A stretch of DNA of 64,000 nt from Crossaster papposus (Eukaryota; Echinodermata; Asteroidea; Velatida; Solasteridae). Of the stretch, positions 36,047 through 46,254 are shown one piece after another. How positions within the stretch are numbered: position 1 is the stretch's first letter; each line of letters opens with the position of its first letter. The position numbers and the translations under genes were made by a program. The notes beneath the pieces are model-generated. The model saw only the letters and a program-made list of their open reading frames with translations, was not told the origin of the DNA and did no database searches. The DNA is taken from contig JBAIAA010000890.1 of the NCBI GenBank assembly GCA_037893245.1, positions 744,001 to 808,000 on the forward strand, read 5' to 3'.

Positions 36047-39000
36047 TAAGCAGTATCAGAACTGTATCAAAAGAAGTCAGAAGAATCAAGGAAACAAATA
36101 TGTCAACAGAAAGAGAAGTGGTGATGATAGGATGGAATTGGGGACAAGTACAAATAAACAACAGTTGTACAAGAAAAGTCAAAAGAGGATGTTTGGGCAT
36201 ACTGAAACCACTGCAGTTAATAAGATGACGGATAATGTGAATAAATCATATAAAAGACAGAGAAGAGAGAGGAAGAATGTCAGGCATGCGACATGTGTAA
36301 AGGAACCTGTTGAAGGGGGTCATGCATTAGAAATCAGGGATGAGAACGTGACGGATACACAAACGATGAAAACAAGAGATGACCATACAAACAGCAAGGA
36401 CACATGTAAAATAACGAGGCCAACTGAAGTGTATGAAATCTGCGATAAACAGTGCTGGTTGTGTGATACGAATATTGAGTCAATCGAAAGTAAAGTTCAG
36501 TGTGACGGTTGTAACATATGGTATCATGTCAACTGTATGAATTTCAAGAAGATGGAATATTTTCTGGTGAACAAATCATTTACTTGGTTATGTCTTAGAT
36601 GTGGAATAACTACTTACTGTAAGTCTCTATTGAATGATCTTGGTATTCCCACAGATACAAACATCTACGAGGTGCCAATACAAGAAAGATGCAGAGACAG
36701 CAAGCATTTACCAATGAAGAGGTGTGTAGATGAACCATGCAAAGACAAATTCAATCAAGCACAAGAAAAGCACATGGTAAGTGAAGTAAAGAACAATGAG
36801 AGTTGTTTTACATGTAAGACCGAAGATAGAACAGATAATCATTGGGTGAGAACTAACGGTATAACAGCATGGGTACAAAAGCAGTCCGGAGGTTATTCTT
36901 TAAGGAGCAAAAAGGGGAAAACTACCGAAGAAAGCAAAACAGATGACGATGATCCTACCATAGGAATTGAAAATGAAAATAGTAAAGAGAGTTCTAATCA
37001 GGCAATGAAAACTGAGCGTACATGTGATGTGGAGATGGATAAACTATATGGACAGAGTAGTAGAAAAAGAAGTATAAAGAGAAAAGCATCCCAAGCTCCT
37101 GAAATGAAATTAAAAGGGAAAAAGCAAATGATGACAGATAAAATTCAAGAAATAGCTGATAGATTGACGACTACAAAAACAAACTATGAAGATAGTTGTA
37201 CATCAGCGGGAACTATACAAGAAGAATTCCGTGTAGATGTGGTAGTACAAAATAAAGAAGATGCAAGGTGTGTGATATTGGCAGAAAAGATTGTACATGG
37301 TAGTTTTCATCAAGGCCATCGTAAATTTGGATGTTACAGTGGCAAACAATGTGTAGCAAATGGATTGAGTTGTGTGTTAATGAGTAGGTTGAAAAAACTG
37401 AGACATTGGACTTATTCTGACATGGATAGGGCATTGAATACTGGAAATGAGTTATATGGTCATTTATCTCGGAGCTCTACAGTTTATCATGACTACTTGT
37501 TGGTGACAGAATTGCCAAATGAGTTGGATCTGCTGAATCATCATTTCAGTATGAAATTTAATGATTCTGTTTGTGGTGCATTCGGAGAAGAATTCAATTT
37601 ACCGGAATTTGACATGATACCAATGAATCGTGCTTTGCAACAGACTTTGCAGCAGAATTATGCATGTTTCATAACTTTCCATGGAAATACATTTGTTGTA
37701 ATAGCTCAAGAAGGCATGTATTATATCTTTGATTCACACTCCAGGGATAAACGAGGTTATCAAGTTGCTGAAGGTCAGAGTTTGCTCAAACGTGTAGCTA
37801 CATGGCAAGATGTGCACAGGTATTGTACTGATTTGGCAAGATCTATGAATTTATCTAACAATGAGCAGTTTGAAATTACAGGTGCATCTGTGTGGTTAGA
37901 TGATGAGGTAAGACAGGATGCTAATGGTACTACACAGGAGACTGGACATTTGTTATTAGAGAGCAGTGATCCTAGTGAAGACATACATGTAGGTGGAGAC
38001 AGTACTGGTTCTGGAGTATTGCTTGGATCTCATAGTGGCTTGTCAAGTACACATAGTAATATGTCAAATAATATGAAGGAAGAGGACAACGGCAGTTTGC
38101 ACGGAATGAGTTGCAATAATGAATCAGATGGAGGCAGTGATGTGGAAATCGACAGGGTGACACAAATGCAGGGTTTTAAGTTTGTTCCGTTGACATATGG
38201 TAGTAAGGATGCACTGTGTAAACAACATAGAATGGGCCATGTGGTACTGGATTGCAATGAAATTCCAGATAAATGTGAAGAAATGGGACGACCTGATTCA
38301 GTGAAAAGAATTGAAGGAGATGGCAACTGTTTTTTCAGAGCAATATCATATGCTGTGTCAGGAACTGAAGATAACCACGTGCAATTAAGAATGGCTACTG
38401 TTAATCATCTGTTGAAAAATGGAGATAAATTTAATGGTTTTTTCCGACAAGGTTTTGTAAATGTGGAAGAATATGTCATGAGGCAAAGAATGTTTGACTG
38501 TGGAACGTGGGCTACTGAGGTTGAAATCATGGTAATGGCAGATATGTTATGTACAGATATTTATACGTTTGAACATGAAAGCAAATGGCATGTTTTTGCT
38601 GCAAGTACCTTTGAAAAAGAGGCTATAACATCAGATGAAGGAATTTACTTGTATCATCAACAAAGAATTCACTACGATGTGGTGTTGTCAGTTTTGGAAG
38701 CAACAAGACATACTCACAATGGACAACATAATCCAAGCAATGGCGGAGATATAGAATATGGAAAAGCTGAAATTGACAGTAAATCAGCAACAAAATTGAA
38801 TGGTAAACGGCGAAAACGGGCAAATAAAAAACTACAACAAAAAAAGAAAAGAGAGAAAAGTAAGGAAATGTATGTACAGAAGGGGAATAAACCAAAAAAG
38901 GATGAGCCAAAGCAAACAAAAAAGATGTTTAACCAAAAGAACTACAACAAAAATGCAGCTAAGAAGAAGGAATTGTTTAAAGAAAAGTACACTAATGACA

Positions 39001-39230
39001 TCGACTTTAAAACACAGCAATTAAATGACGTACAAAAAAGGTATCATAATAATGAGACACATAAAATATATGTTCTAAAATATAAAAAAAATTATTATAG
39101 TAATAATTCTGACTTCAAAGAAAGGGCAAAAAACAGTGCCGTCACAATGTATCATGACAATTTGGAATATAAAGAGAAGAATATTACTAGGAGCAAAACA
39201 AAGTACTGTGATAATACAAAGAGAAACTAA
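36036..39230 (+). CDS. PHD finger + C76-like protease + OTU protease protein of the Helentron
   Basis: A 1,064-residue uninterrupted frame. Residues 140-189 form a PHD-type C4HC3 finger (C140, C143, C156, C159, H164, C167, C186, C189). Residues about 415-615 resemble the herpesvirus-tegument-type cysteine protease family (peptidase C76): GKQCVANGL carries the likely nucleophile C439, and YYIFDSHSRDKRG the acidic residue and His (D566, H568). Residues about 750-890 are an OTU protease: GDGNCFFRAI with D762 and C765, and IHYDVV with H879. From about 920 on it is Lys-rich with KYxxN repeats. OTU domains are known in animal Helitrons; pairing with a second protease of deubiquitinase type and a PHD finger is unusual. 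The first ~35 residues may be out-of-frame sequence. The ORF ends in a frame break inside the repeat region; the frame continues at 39218. Confidence 0.75.
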   Translation: MVLHKQYQNCIKRSQKNQGNKYVNRKRSGDDRMELGTSTNKQQLYKKSQKRMFGHTETTAVNKMTDNVNKSYKRQRRERKNVRHATCVKEPVEGGHALEIRDENVTDTQTMKTRDDHTNSKDTCKITRPTEVYEICDKQCWLCDTNIESIESKVQCDGCNIWYHVNCMNFKKMEYFLVNKSFTWLCLRCGITTYCKSLLNDLGIPTDTNIYEVPIQERCRDSKHLPMKRCVDEPCKDKFNQAQEKHMVSEVKNNESCFTCKTEDRTDNHWVRTNGITAWVQKQSGGYSLRSKKGKTTEESKTDDDDPTIGIENENSKESSNQAMKTERTCDVEMDKLYGQSSRKRSIKRKASQAPEMKLKGKKQMMTDKIQEIADRLTTTKTNYEDSCTSAGTIQEEFRVDVVVQNKEDARCVILAEKIVHGSFHQGHRKFGCYSGKQCVANGLSCVLMSRLKKLRHWTYSDMDRALNTGNELYGHLSRSSTVYHDYLLVTELPNELDLLNHHFSMKFNDSVCGAFGEEFNLPEFDMIPMNRALQQTLQQNYACFITFHGNTFVVIAQEGMYYIFDSHSRDKRGYQVAEGQSLLKRVATWQDVHRYCTDLARSMNLSNNEQFEITGASVWLDDEVRQDANGTTQETGHLLLESSDPSEDIHVGGDSTGSGVLLGSHSGLSSTHSNMSNNMKEEDNGSLHGMSCNNESDGGSDVEIDRVTQMQGFKFVPLTYGSKDALCKQHRMGHVVLDCNEIPDKCEEMGRPDSVKRIEGDGNCFFRAISYAVSGTEDNHVQLRMATVNHLLKNGDKFNGFFRQGFVNVEEYVMRQRMFDCGTWATEVEIMVMADMLCTDIYTFEHESKWHVFAASTFEKEAITSDEGIYLYHQQRIHYDVVLSVLEATRHTHNGQHNPSNGGDIEYGKAEIDSKSATKLNGKRRKRANKKLQQKKKREKSKEMYVQKGNKPKKDEPKQTKKMFNQKNYNKNAAKKKELFKEKYTNDIDFKTQQLNDVQKRYHNNETHKIYVLKYKKNYYSNNSDFKERAKNSAVTMYHDNLEYKEKNITRSKTKYCDNTKRN

Positions 39231-40153
39231 TCACTAAGGGGAAAACAAAGTATTGTGATAATCCTGAATACAGGGAAAAGCTAATTACTAAGGGGAAAAC
39301 AAAGTATTCCAATAATCCTGAATACAGAGAGAAGCTAATCACTAAGGGGAAAACAAAGTATTCCAATAATTTGAAATACAGAGAGAAATTAATCACCAAG
39401 GGAAAAACAAAGTATTGTGATAATGCTGAATACAGAGCGAAGCTAATCACTAAGGGGAAAACAAAGTATTGCGATAATGCTGAATACAGAGCGAAACTAA
39501 TCACTAAAGGGAAAACAAAGTATTGCGATAATGCTGAATACAGAGAGAAGCTAATCACTAAGGGGAAAACAAAGTATTGTGATAATGCTGAATACAGAAA
39601 GAAACTAATCACCAAGGGAAAAACAAAGTACCACAGTGATGCTGCTTACAGACAGGCAAAAATTAACAGAGCTAAATGTAAATACCATGGCAATGCTTCG
39701 TACAAAAGTAAGCTCATTGCAAAAATCAAAAATAAATACAGATGTATCACTTCTTACAGGAAAAAATTAATACAATATGGGAAAAAAAAGTACAAAACAA
39801 ATAATAATTATCGTAAAAACATGGCAGAGAGGAAAAACAGACGTAATATGATTGATAAAGCGAAAAGGCTTAACATTTCTTTTGTTATCAAGACATTTAA
39901 AGAAAGCATATCTAACGGACCTGAGTACGTGTGTGCTTGCTGTTATAAATTGTTGTTTAAAAAGCAAGTTGTGAAGTGTAATATTGATAAATACAAAGAC
40001 CAGACTGTTTTCAGTAACAAATACCTACATACTTGCAATGACCATTGTGAATTGAGGTGTATGATTGCACAATCAAGCAGGTCACGTTTATGGATATGTT
40101 ATACGTGTCATAGGAAATTACTTGTTAAAAAGTCCCTGCTGAAGCAAGTGTGA
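39218..40153 (+). pseudogene. Lys/Tyr-rich 18-residue repeats plus DUF6570 zinc-ribbon-like segment
   Basis: This continues the previous ORF in another frame; comparison with neighbouring units suggests loss of about 7 nt near 39215. About eight 54-bp units of KLITKGKTKYCDNAEYRE run to about 39650, followed by weaker units to about 39830. The C-terminal third has EYVCACCYKLLF and LWICYTCHRKLL, the paired C-x2-C motifs that precede DUF6570 in Helitron proteins. The frame ends at 40151-40153; sense continues one base shifted (KVPAEASVNN...), the shift lying in a run of five A near 40128. The repeat is strongly positively charged and could bind nucleic acid, which is inference. Confidence 0.55.
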
Positions 40154-41546
40154 ATAATTTAAATCTGATGGACATTCCTGAAGAATTGGCTTGTTTGAAT
40201 ACATTAGAAGAGCATCTCATAGCCATAAGCGTCCCGTTCCTTGAAATGGTTGCATTACCTAAGGGTGGACAACACGGTGTTAGAGGCCCAATTGTTTGTG
40301 TGCCCTCAAATATAACAGACACAGTAAAAGCGCTACCAAGGCCTGCAACTAATGATCAGATGATCCGTGTAAAGTTGAAGAGGAAACTGAGTTATAAAGG
40401 ATATTATCAATATCAGTTTGTGAGTAAACAAAATGTTGAGAATGCTTTACGTTATCTTCAGCATAACAATAAGTGGTTCAGTCATATTGAAGTAAACCCT
40501 GAATGGGATACTCCATTGTGTGAGGAAGAAAATGATGAAATGTGCAAGTCTGAAAACGATGCGAAAGGAGTCGATAATGAAAGTGTTAGTGATGAGGAAA
40601 TTGATGAGGAAACCGATGATGATCGCTTACGAGGTATGGCATTAGACAGTTGTTTGCAGCCAACTAATATAGGACAGGAGATACTGGATCAATATTTTGA
40701 TGATGTAATGAGTGTGGCTCCATGTGAAGGGAATAGTCCAATTCGAGTGTTAATGGAAAAGGGTAATGAGGCAAAATGTTTTCCAGCATTATTTCCAGTA
40801 GGTCAACCAATATTTGATGATGAACGTGAAGTGAGGGTAACATTGGGTAGATATTTGCATAATCGATTAATGAATGTTGATAACAGATTGGCAAAGAGTA
40901 CACAATACATTTTTTATGCTCAGTATTTGGCAGAAATTCAGAAAGTTATGTCTAGTGTATCTATTGCATTGCGAAAAGGATGTGATAAAAAGTATAACGG
41001 TGACAAAGTAAATGCATCGATGATAAATGACAGGGACCAGTTAAAAGATATTTTGAAATCGGACAGTGGATATAAATTTCTCAAACCTATCCGTGGTACA
41101 CCCCCATATTGGCAAGCAGCACAGAAGGATGTTTTAGCTATGATCAGGCAGCTTGGAATACCTACATGGTTTTGTTCATTTTCTGCAGCAGATATGCGAT
41201 GGCCTGAAGTAATCAATACAATCCTGAGACAGCAAGGTGATTCTAGAGATGTGAAAGATTTGGACTGGAATGAGAAATGTACAATATTGAGAAGTAATCC
41301 TGTTACTGCTGCAAGAATGTTTGATCAGCGATTCCATACATTTCTGAGAGATGTTATACTGTCCAGAGCAGAACCCATCGGAAAAGTCAAAGACTATTTT
41401 TACAGAGTAGAATTTCAGCAAAGAGGGTCACCACACACACATTGTCTTTTCTGGATTGAAAATGCACCAAAGTTAGAACATGACAGTAAAAAAAAGGTTG
41501 TAAAGTTTATTGACAAATATATAAGTTGTAGTTTGCCATCAGTCAT
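40150..41546 (+). pseudogene. Helitron replicase N-terminal part: DUF6570 and Helitron_like_N with HUH motif
   Basis: The true reading enters from upstream through a frame break. Residues about 1-115 (IPEELACLNTLEEHLIAI onward) match DUF6570. Residues about 225-430 are the Helitron_like_N replication-initiator region, with the HUH metal-binding motif RGSPHTH (H429, H431). This domain would nick one strand and start rolling-circle replication. An acidic spacer (about 125-160) separates the two. The frame is lost at about 41545, where the sense (VHSKKHSKSCKKKGTECRF) continues in a different frame. Confidence 0.75.
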
Positions 41547-42857
41547 GTGCAGGTACATAGTAAAAAACATTCAAAATCGTGCAAGAAGAAGGGTACCGAG
41601 TGCAGGTTTAATTTTCCAAGACCTCCATCTGAACGAACATTCATTACAGAGCCTATGCCAACAGATGATGAAAATGAAACTACATGTAGTGATGAGAATG
41701 AAACTAATGACGGTGAAAGCAGTGAAAGAAATAAAGCCAAGGAATTACTACAATCAATATGGACTGCAATACAGAAACCTGAGAATGAACACATGACAAC
41801 CAATGAATTATTTGCAAGTGTAAATCTTACACAAAGTGATTTTGAAAACGCTAACGATGTATTAAGTTGCAAAACAAGTTTAGTTCATAAGAGACGACCA
41901 CAAGATGTGTGGGTTAATTTATACAATCCACATTTGATAAGATGTTGGAATGCAAACATGGATATTCAGTACATCTGTGATGCTTATGCTTGTGTTGCCT
42001 ATGTGGTATCCTACATGTCAAAAGCCGAACGTGAAATGAGTATACTGTTGTCACAGGCTCAGGCTGAAGCACAGAAAGGAAACTTGGATGCTAGACAGAG
42101 TATGAAGGAAATTGGTTGTGTGTATTTGCATAATCGCAAGGTCTCGGCACAAGAAGCAGTATATCGTGTTTGTAATCTGAGATTGAAATAAGGATCACGG
42201 AAAGTGGAATTTATACCTGTTGGTGAAAATCCAATTAGAATGAGCAAGCCACTCAGTATTATTTAAAGAACATGTGATGAAGATGATAGTATTTGGATGA
42301 CTAGCAGAATTGATAGATACCTTGCAAGACCAAATATTGATATCTTTGAAACAATGTGCTTGGCAACTTTTTGCTCTGATTATAGAGTCATATACACTAA
42401 TATAGTTAAAACAAGTCGTTCTCCAATATATAAATTAAAGAATTGTTTAGGACACATACAGAAACGTAGTCGAACTGATCCAGCAGTTATACGATTTCCT
42501 AGATTTTCAGCTGAAAAATGTCCTGAGAAGTACTATCAAAGTATCCTGCAATTGTATCTTCCATATCGTGTTGATGTTCAGTTGAAACCACAGCAGTTTA
42601 AATCTTATGAAGAATTTTATAGCAATGGCATTATTAAGATCTGTGGTGTATTAAAACTTGTCAAAAATATTGTGGGAAATAACCGATCATTGTATGAAGC
42701 TAGTGCTGAGGCTGTAGATGAAGCTGAGGAAATGTTGGAGAAGTATGGTCCACAAGAAGATGCTTGGGCATTGATAGCTCCCGAAGACTTGAATGTGCAG
42801 GGAAAAAAAAAGAACAAGTGGAAGATGGTGACAGTGAATCTGATATTCCTGATTTAA
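41547..42857 (+). pseudogene. Helitron replicase C-terminal part with Y2 motif and two in-frame stops
   Basis: The frame continues the replicase: a Cys-rich CKKKGTECRFNFPRPP segment, then VNLYNPHLIRCWNANMDIQ and the two-tyrosine motif AYVVSYMSK (Y152 and Y156 counted from 41547). The two tyrosines act as nucleophiles in Helitron strand transfer and both are kept. TAA codons at 42189 and 42264 interrupt the same frame. They appear to replace sense codons, because family-like sequence continues on both sides (LRLK | GSRKVEFIPVGENP | RTCDEDDSIW). At a run of nine A (near 42803) the frame shifts into the helicase ORF. Confidence 0.75.
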
Positions 42858-45037
42858 AATCTATAAAAGATGATAGTGTAAAATATACTATTGAGCCACA
42901 CAGACTAAATGTATCCAAACAAGAAGCAATGAATTTGATGAGGTGTCTCAATGTTAAACAAAAAGAAGTATTTTACAAAGTAAGGCAATGGTGTTTAGAC
43001 AAAGTCAATGGTGAAAATCCTGAACCGTTTCGTGTATTTGTTACTGGTGGAGCTGGTACAGGGAAAAGTCATTTGATAAAGTGTATCTACTATGAAGCAA
43101 CAAGACTTTTTGGGAGAAAGATGGAATATCCTGATGATGTATCAGTATTACTGACAGCTCCGACAGGTGTTGCTGCATATAATATCCATGGTTCGACAAT
43201 TCACAGTGCTTTGTCAATTACTACAAATGCAAGATTGCCATATCAACCACTTGGTGAGGAGAAGATTAGTACATTGCGGCATAAATTAAGGCAACTACAG
43301 ATTTTAATTGTTGATGAGATTTCAATGGTGAGCCATAAACTCTTGTGCTACATTCATGGTCGTCTGCGACAGGTAAAACAATCACAAAATCATAATCCCT
43401 TTGGAAATGTCAGCGTATTAGCGGTTGGTGATTTTTATCAGTTACCTCCAGTAAAAGGAAAATCTTTGTACCAGACTGGTGTTACAACTGATTTGTGGAA
43501 TGATAACTTTTGCAAAGTAGAACTGACTGACATAATGAGACAAAAGGATGATGCAAAGTTTGCTGAGGTGTTGAATAGATTACGCATCAAAAAGAAAAAG
43601 GAAAGTTTACAAAGTGATGATAAGAAACTGCTACAATCGCGTGAGACTGGAGAAGATTGGACTGATGCTGTGCATATTTACCCATGCAATAAGGAGGTGG
43701 ATGAGTACAACACACAGACTCTTTTTGCGAAATGTTCAGATTCCATAAAAACGTGTGTCGTTGCTAAAGATTTTCAGAAAGATGCCAAAAGTGGGAAAAT
43801 GATACCATTAAAAAAAAAAATTAAGAAATCTGCGAACACAAATTTACCTGATTTTCTATGGCTTGGTGTTGGTGCTAGAGTCATGCTTACAAGGAATCTT
43901 GACGTTTCTGATGGACTTGTTAATGGCGTCTTCGGTACCGTAATCGACATTGTCATGTTATCTAATGATGCTCAGTCACCCAAGTCCATTAAAGTTAAAT
44001 TTGATAATGAGAATATTGGTTTAAAACTAAAACAACAGTCCTCTGGTAATAATGTAGACACTGTCAGTATTGAAATGGTGGAAGACAGTTTTAATAAACA
44101 GTGTGTGAGACACCAGTTCCCTCTTAAGTTAGCTTGGTCATGTACAGCTCACAAGGTGCAAGGCATGAGTTTGGACATGGCAGTGGTGTGTCTGACCTGT
44201 ACATTTTCAGCAGGACAAGCATATGTTAGTTTGAGTAGAGTAGTTTCGTTGAATGGTCTTGTGATAGAAGGGTTTGATGAGAAATATATTTATTGTAACG
44301 AGGCAGTAGCTGAGGCAATGAGTAAAATGGCATCGTATATTGATAACAATGAAATCAAGGATGATAATTGTTACAACACAAGTATTGCTATGCATAATAT
44401 TCAAGGACTTCAGGCACATGTAATGGATTTGAAAGCTAATAATGAAATGATGTCATGTGATTTCATTTGCCTGACAGAAACATGGACTGACAAAGACTTT
44501 GATTGTGATATGGATTTGAGTGATTACACATGGTATCATCAACCAAGAAGTATGTCTTATGATAACTCCAGTCATGTGTCATGCATGTTAAAAGAACAGA
44601 GTCGTGGAGGTGTAGCTGTGTGTGGCAAAAAGGACAGAGTGTTTAGTAGGATACATTTGCCAATCAACAATCTTGAATATATTGCATTTCAATTAGATGC
44701 AATTTCAAATGTGTCATCAGTTGTTGTAATAGTTTATCGACCCCCATCCTATACATTAAAGGAATTTGTACAAGTTCTTGAAATGTTATTGAGTGAAATA
44801 CACAAGATTTCAAACTCGTGCATTGTTATGGGGGATTTTAACGAAGATATAATGAAAAAAGAATCTCATGTAAAGACACTGATGGATAATCACGGATATA
44901 AGCAGTGTTTAAGTCATGCAACAACTGAAAAGGCTACTTTACTTGATCATGTTTATGTAAAAGATATAGACGATATTCATGTGCATATTAATCCAACTTA
45001 CTACAGCTACCATGAGGCAGTTATCATTCGGTTGTAG
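42764..45037 (+). CDS. Pif1-like helicase fused to a C-terminal Helentron endonuclease
   Basis: 757 codons; the first ~14 are out of frame, and real sense enters at the A run near 42803. Helicase motifs: Walker A GGAGTGKS (95-102), Walker B VDEIS (183-187), VGDFYQLPP (221-229), LAWSCTAHKVQGMSLD (456-471) and AYVSLSRV (486-493). It would unwind DNA 5'-3' ahead of the replicase. Residues about 540-757 are an endonuclease/exonuclease/phosphatase fold: MHNIQGL, LTETW (E572), VYRPP, GDFNED (690-695), LLDHVY and, at the end, YYSYHEAV. The usual SDH is SYH here, so the catalytic Asp appears replaced by Tyr, a one-base change. Helicase intact, endonuclease probably inactive. Confidence 0.85.
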   Translation: MGIDSSRRLECAGKKKEQVEDGDSESDIPDLKSIKDDSVKYTIEPHRLNVSKQEAMNLMRCLNVKQKEVFYKVRQWCLDKVNGENPEPFRVFVTGGAGTGKSHLIKCIYYEATRLFGRKMEYPDDVSVLLTAPTGVAAYNIHGSTIHSALSITTNARLPYQPLGEEKISTLRHKLRQLQILIVDEISMVSHKLLCYIHGRLRQVKQSQNHNPFGNVSVLAVGDFYQLPPVKGKSLYQTGVTTDLWNDNFCKVELTDIMRQKDDAKFAEVLNRLRIKKKKESLQSDDKKLLQSRETGEDWTDAVHIYPCNKEVDEYNTQTLFAKCSDSIKTCVVAKDFQKDAKSGKMIPLKKKIKKSANTNLPDFLWLGVGARVMLTRNLDVSDGLVNGVFGTVIDIVMLSNDAQSPKSIKVKFDNENIGLKLKQQSSGNNVDTVSIEMVEDSFNKQCVRHQFPLKLAWSCTAHKVQGMSLDMAVVCLTCTFSAGQAYVSLSRVVSLNGLVIEGFDEKYIYCNEAVAEAMSKMASYIDNNEIKDDNCYNTSIAMHNIQGLQAHVMDLKANNEMMSCDFICLTETWTDKDFDCDMDLSDYTWYHQPRSMSYDNSSHVSCMLKEQSRGGVAVCGKKDRVFSRIHLPINNLEYIAFQLDAISNVSSVVVIVYRPPSYTLKEFVQVLEMLLSEIHKISNSCIVMGDFNEDIMKKESHVKTLMDNHGYKQCLSHATTEKATLLDHVYVKDIDDIHVHINPTYYSYHEAVIIRL

Positions 45038-45291
45038 TTTTACTTGTATGAAAAAATACCAGTACATGTACAATGTACAACACAATTTGTCCAAAAATTT
45101 TGAAACAAGTATAGGAACAATATAATAAAATGTGAAATTAAACAATTGTTTTACCATATTAAAATAAGATGGAATTAGGTTATCAAAACAATCTTAGGAT
45201 AATAAGGTGTGCATGGGAACTGAAAATGACAAGATAAACGTAGCATGACAAACAAGACCAATGAAATAGTATCATTACATGTACATGTATT
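45038..45291. other. AT-rich 3' flank of the Helentron coding block
   Basis: No gene is recognised. An ACATGTACATGTA stretch lies at 45276-45289. A transposon 3' end with a hairpin would be expected in this area, but none can be assigned with confidence. Confidence 0.3.
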
Positions 45292-45600
45292 AACCCTAAC
45301 GCTTTTCAATCCTCCAAAATCCTCATTGCAGTTTTTGAAGATTGTTTACGATTGAGGTTGAATTGTATTTACATGTATAACAAATGAGGATTTTGGAGAA
45401 TTGAGGCACAATGTTGTTTCAAGTGTGGAGGATTTTTGAGGATTAATGTTAAATTGTGATTTCAGAAAATGAGGACTTTTGACGACTGACGTTCTTCATT
45501 CCTCCAGAATCCTCATTGCAGTTTTGGAGGAGTTTTGAGGATTGAGAAAGAATGGTATGTAATGAAAATGACGATTTCGAAGGATTGAGGCATACACACA
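45292..45600. repeat. AATCCTCCAAAATCCTC / GAGGATTTTGGAG repeat cluster
   Basis: After AACCCTAAC, the motif and its inverse alternate several times, separated by about 40-90 bp. Comparable motifs occur at 4521, 13000, 20110, 33800-34350, 46105, 51060 and 55495. It may be a dispersed foldback family or Helentron-linked minisatellite. Confidence 0.5.
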
Positions 45601-45674
45601 GAATGGCAAAACACCAAAATTTACTTTAGGGGCTTTTTTGGCTGAATTTTACAAAAAAGGTATTTATGAATGGA

Positions 45675-45830
45675 AATAAATGGGTGTTCGTTCGGTATTC
45701 ACTCTGTTTATTACCGCTTAGAGTCTGGGTGCTGATAATTACCCTCGCCTTCGGCTCGGGTAATTATCAACACCCAGACTCCAAGCGATATTAAACAGAG
45801 TGATTAAAACCTCTCGAACACGCATTTATT
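45675..45830. repeat. Foldback element with ~70-bp arms
   Basis: The left arm from AATAAATGGGTGTTCG and the right arm ending CGAACACGCATTTATT pair over about 70 bp at roughly 80-85% identity. At the centre, ATAATTACCC-TCGCCTTCGGCTCG-GGTAATTAT closes the stem. A long G run follows at 45831-45849 and another at 45902-45912. Palindromic MITE of unknown family. Confidence 0.8.
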
Positions 45831-45849
45831 GGGGGGGGGGGGGGGGGGG

Positions 45850-46254
45850 TGGGGTAACCTTTGCTACATATTGTATTGGGTATAAAACGAGGGAGGGGAG
45901 GGGGGGGGGGGGTTGAAAACAATTTTTTCAACAAACAATCATCGGCTATCAAGGTATTTTATAATTGTTAATTAGTTTTATTTTGTAACATTTGTATATA
46001 GAGTGTACTGACTTTAAAGGCTACATGTGTACATATCATTGCCTTACTTGCCTGAGTTCTGTTTAATGCCTAAAGGCTATGCTAATTTTGTAATTGTACA
46101 TGTACTTAACCCTAATCTTCCTAAATTCTCTTAAATCTTTCTAAACCCTCAACACAGTTTGGGAGTCCTGGCAACGAAAATAAAAAGGTGTGGTTAAGGA
46201 GGAGGAGACAAATGGTAAAACAAAGTTGGGTTAACAAGGAGGGAAAACAATATG
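45850..46254. other. Non-coding stretch with G runs
   Basis: No gene is recognised. GTAACCTTTGCTACATATTG plus a G run resembles 55314-55375, and the following TTGCCTGAGTTCTGTT-AATGCCTAAAGGC resembles 55433-55470. So these are two copies of an unidentified dispersed repeat. Confidence 0.4.

Larger units (their letters stand above)
34855..45037 (+). mobile_element. Decayed Helentron-type (Helitron) rolling-circle transposon, coding part
   Basis: On one strand and in Helitron order lie a repeat protein, a PHD/C76-like/OTU protein, DUF6570, HUH-Y2 replicase, Pif1-like helicase and a C-terminal endonuclease/exonuclease/phosphatase-fold endonuclease. The C-terminal endonuclease is the hallmark of Helentrons. 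At least four frame breaks and two in-frame stops interrupt the replicase-helicase, so the copy is defective as read. Termini were not located: no clear 3' hairpin or defined end could be fixed by eye, and the flanks are degenerate minisatellite. Confidence 0.8.

Noticed and set aside
39187-39615. Minus-strand ORF over the Lys/Tyr-rich repeat
   Set aside because: Antisense shadow of the 54-bp coding repeat of the Helentron.
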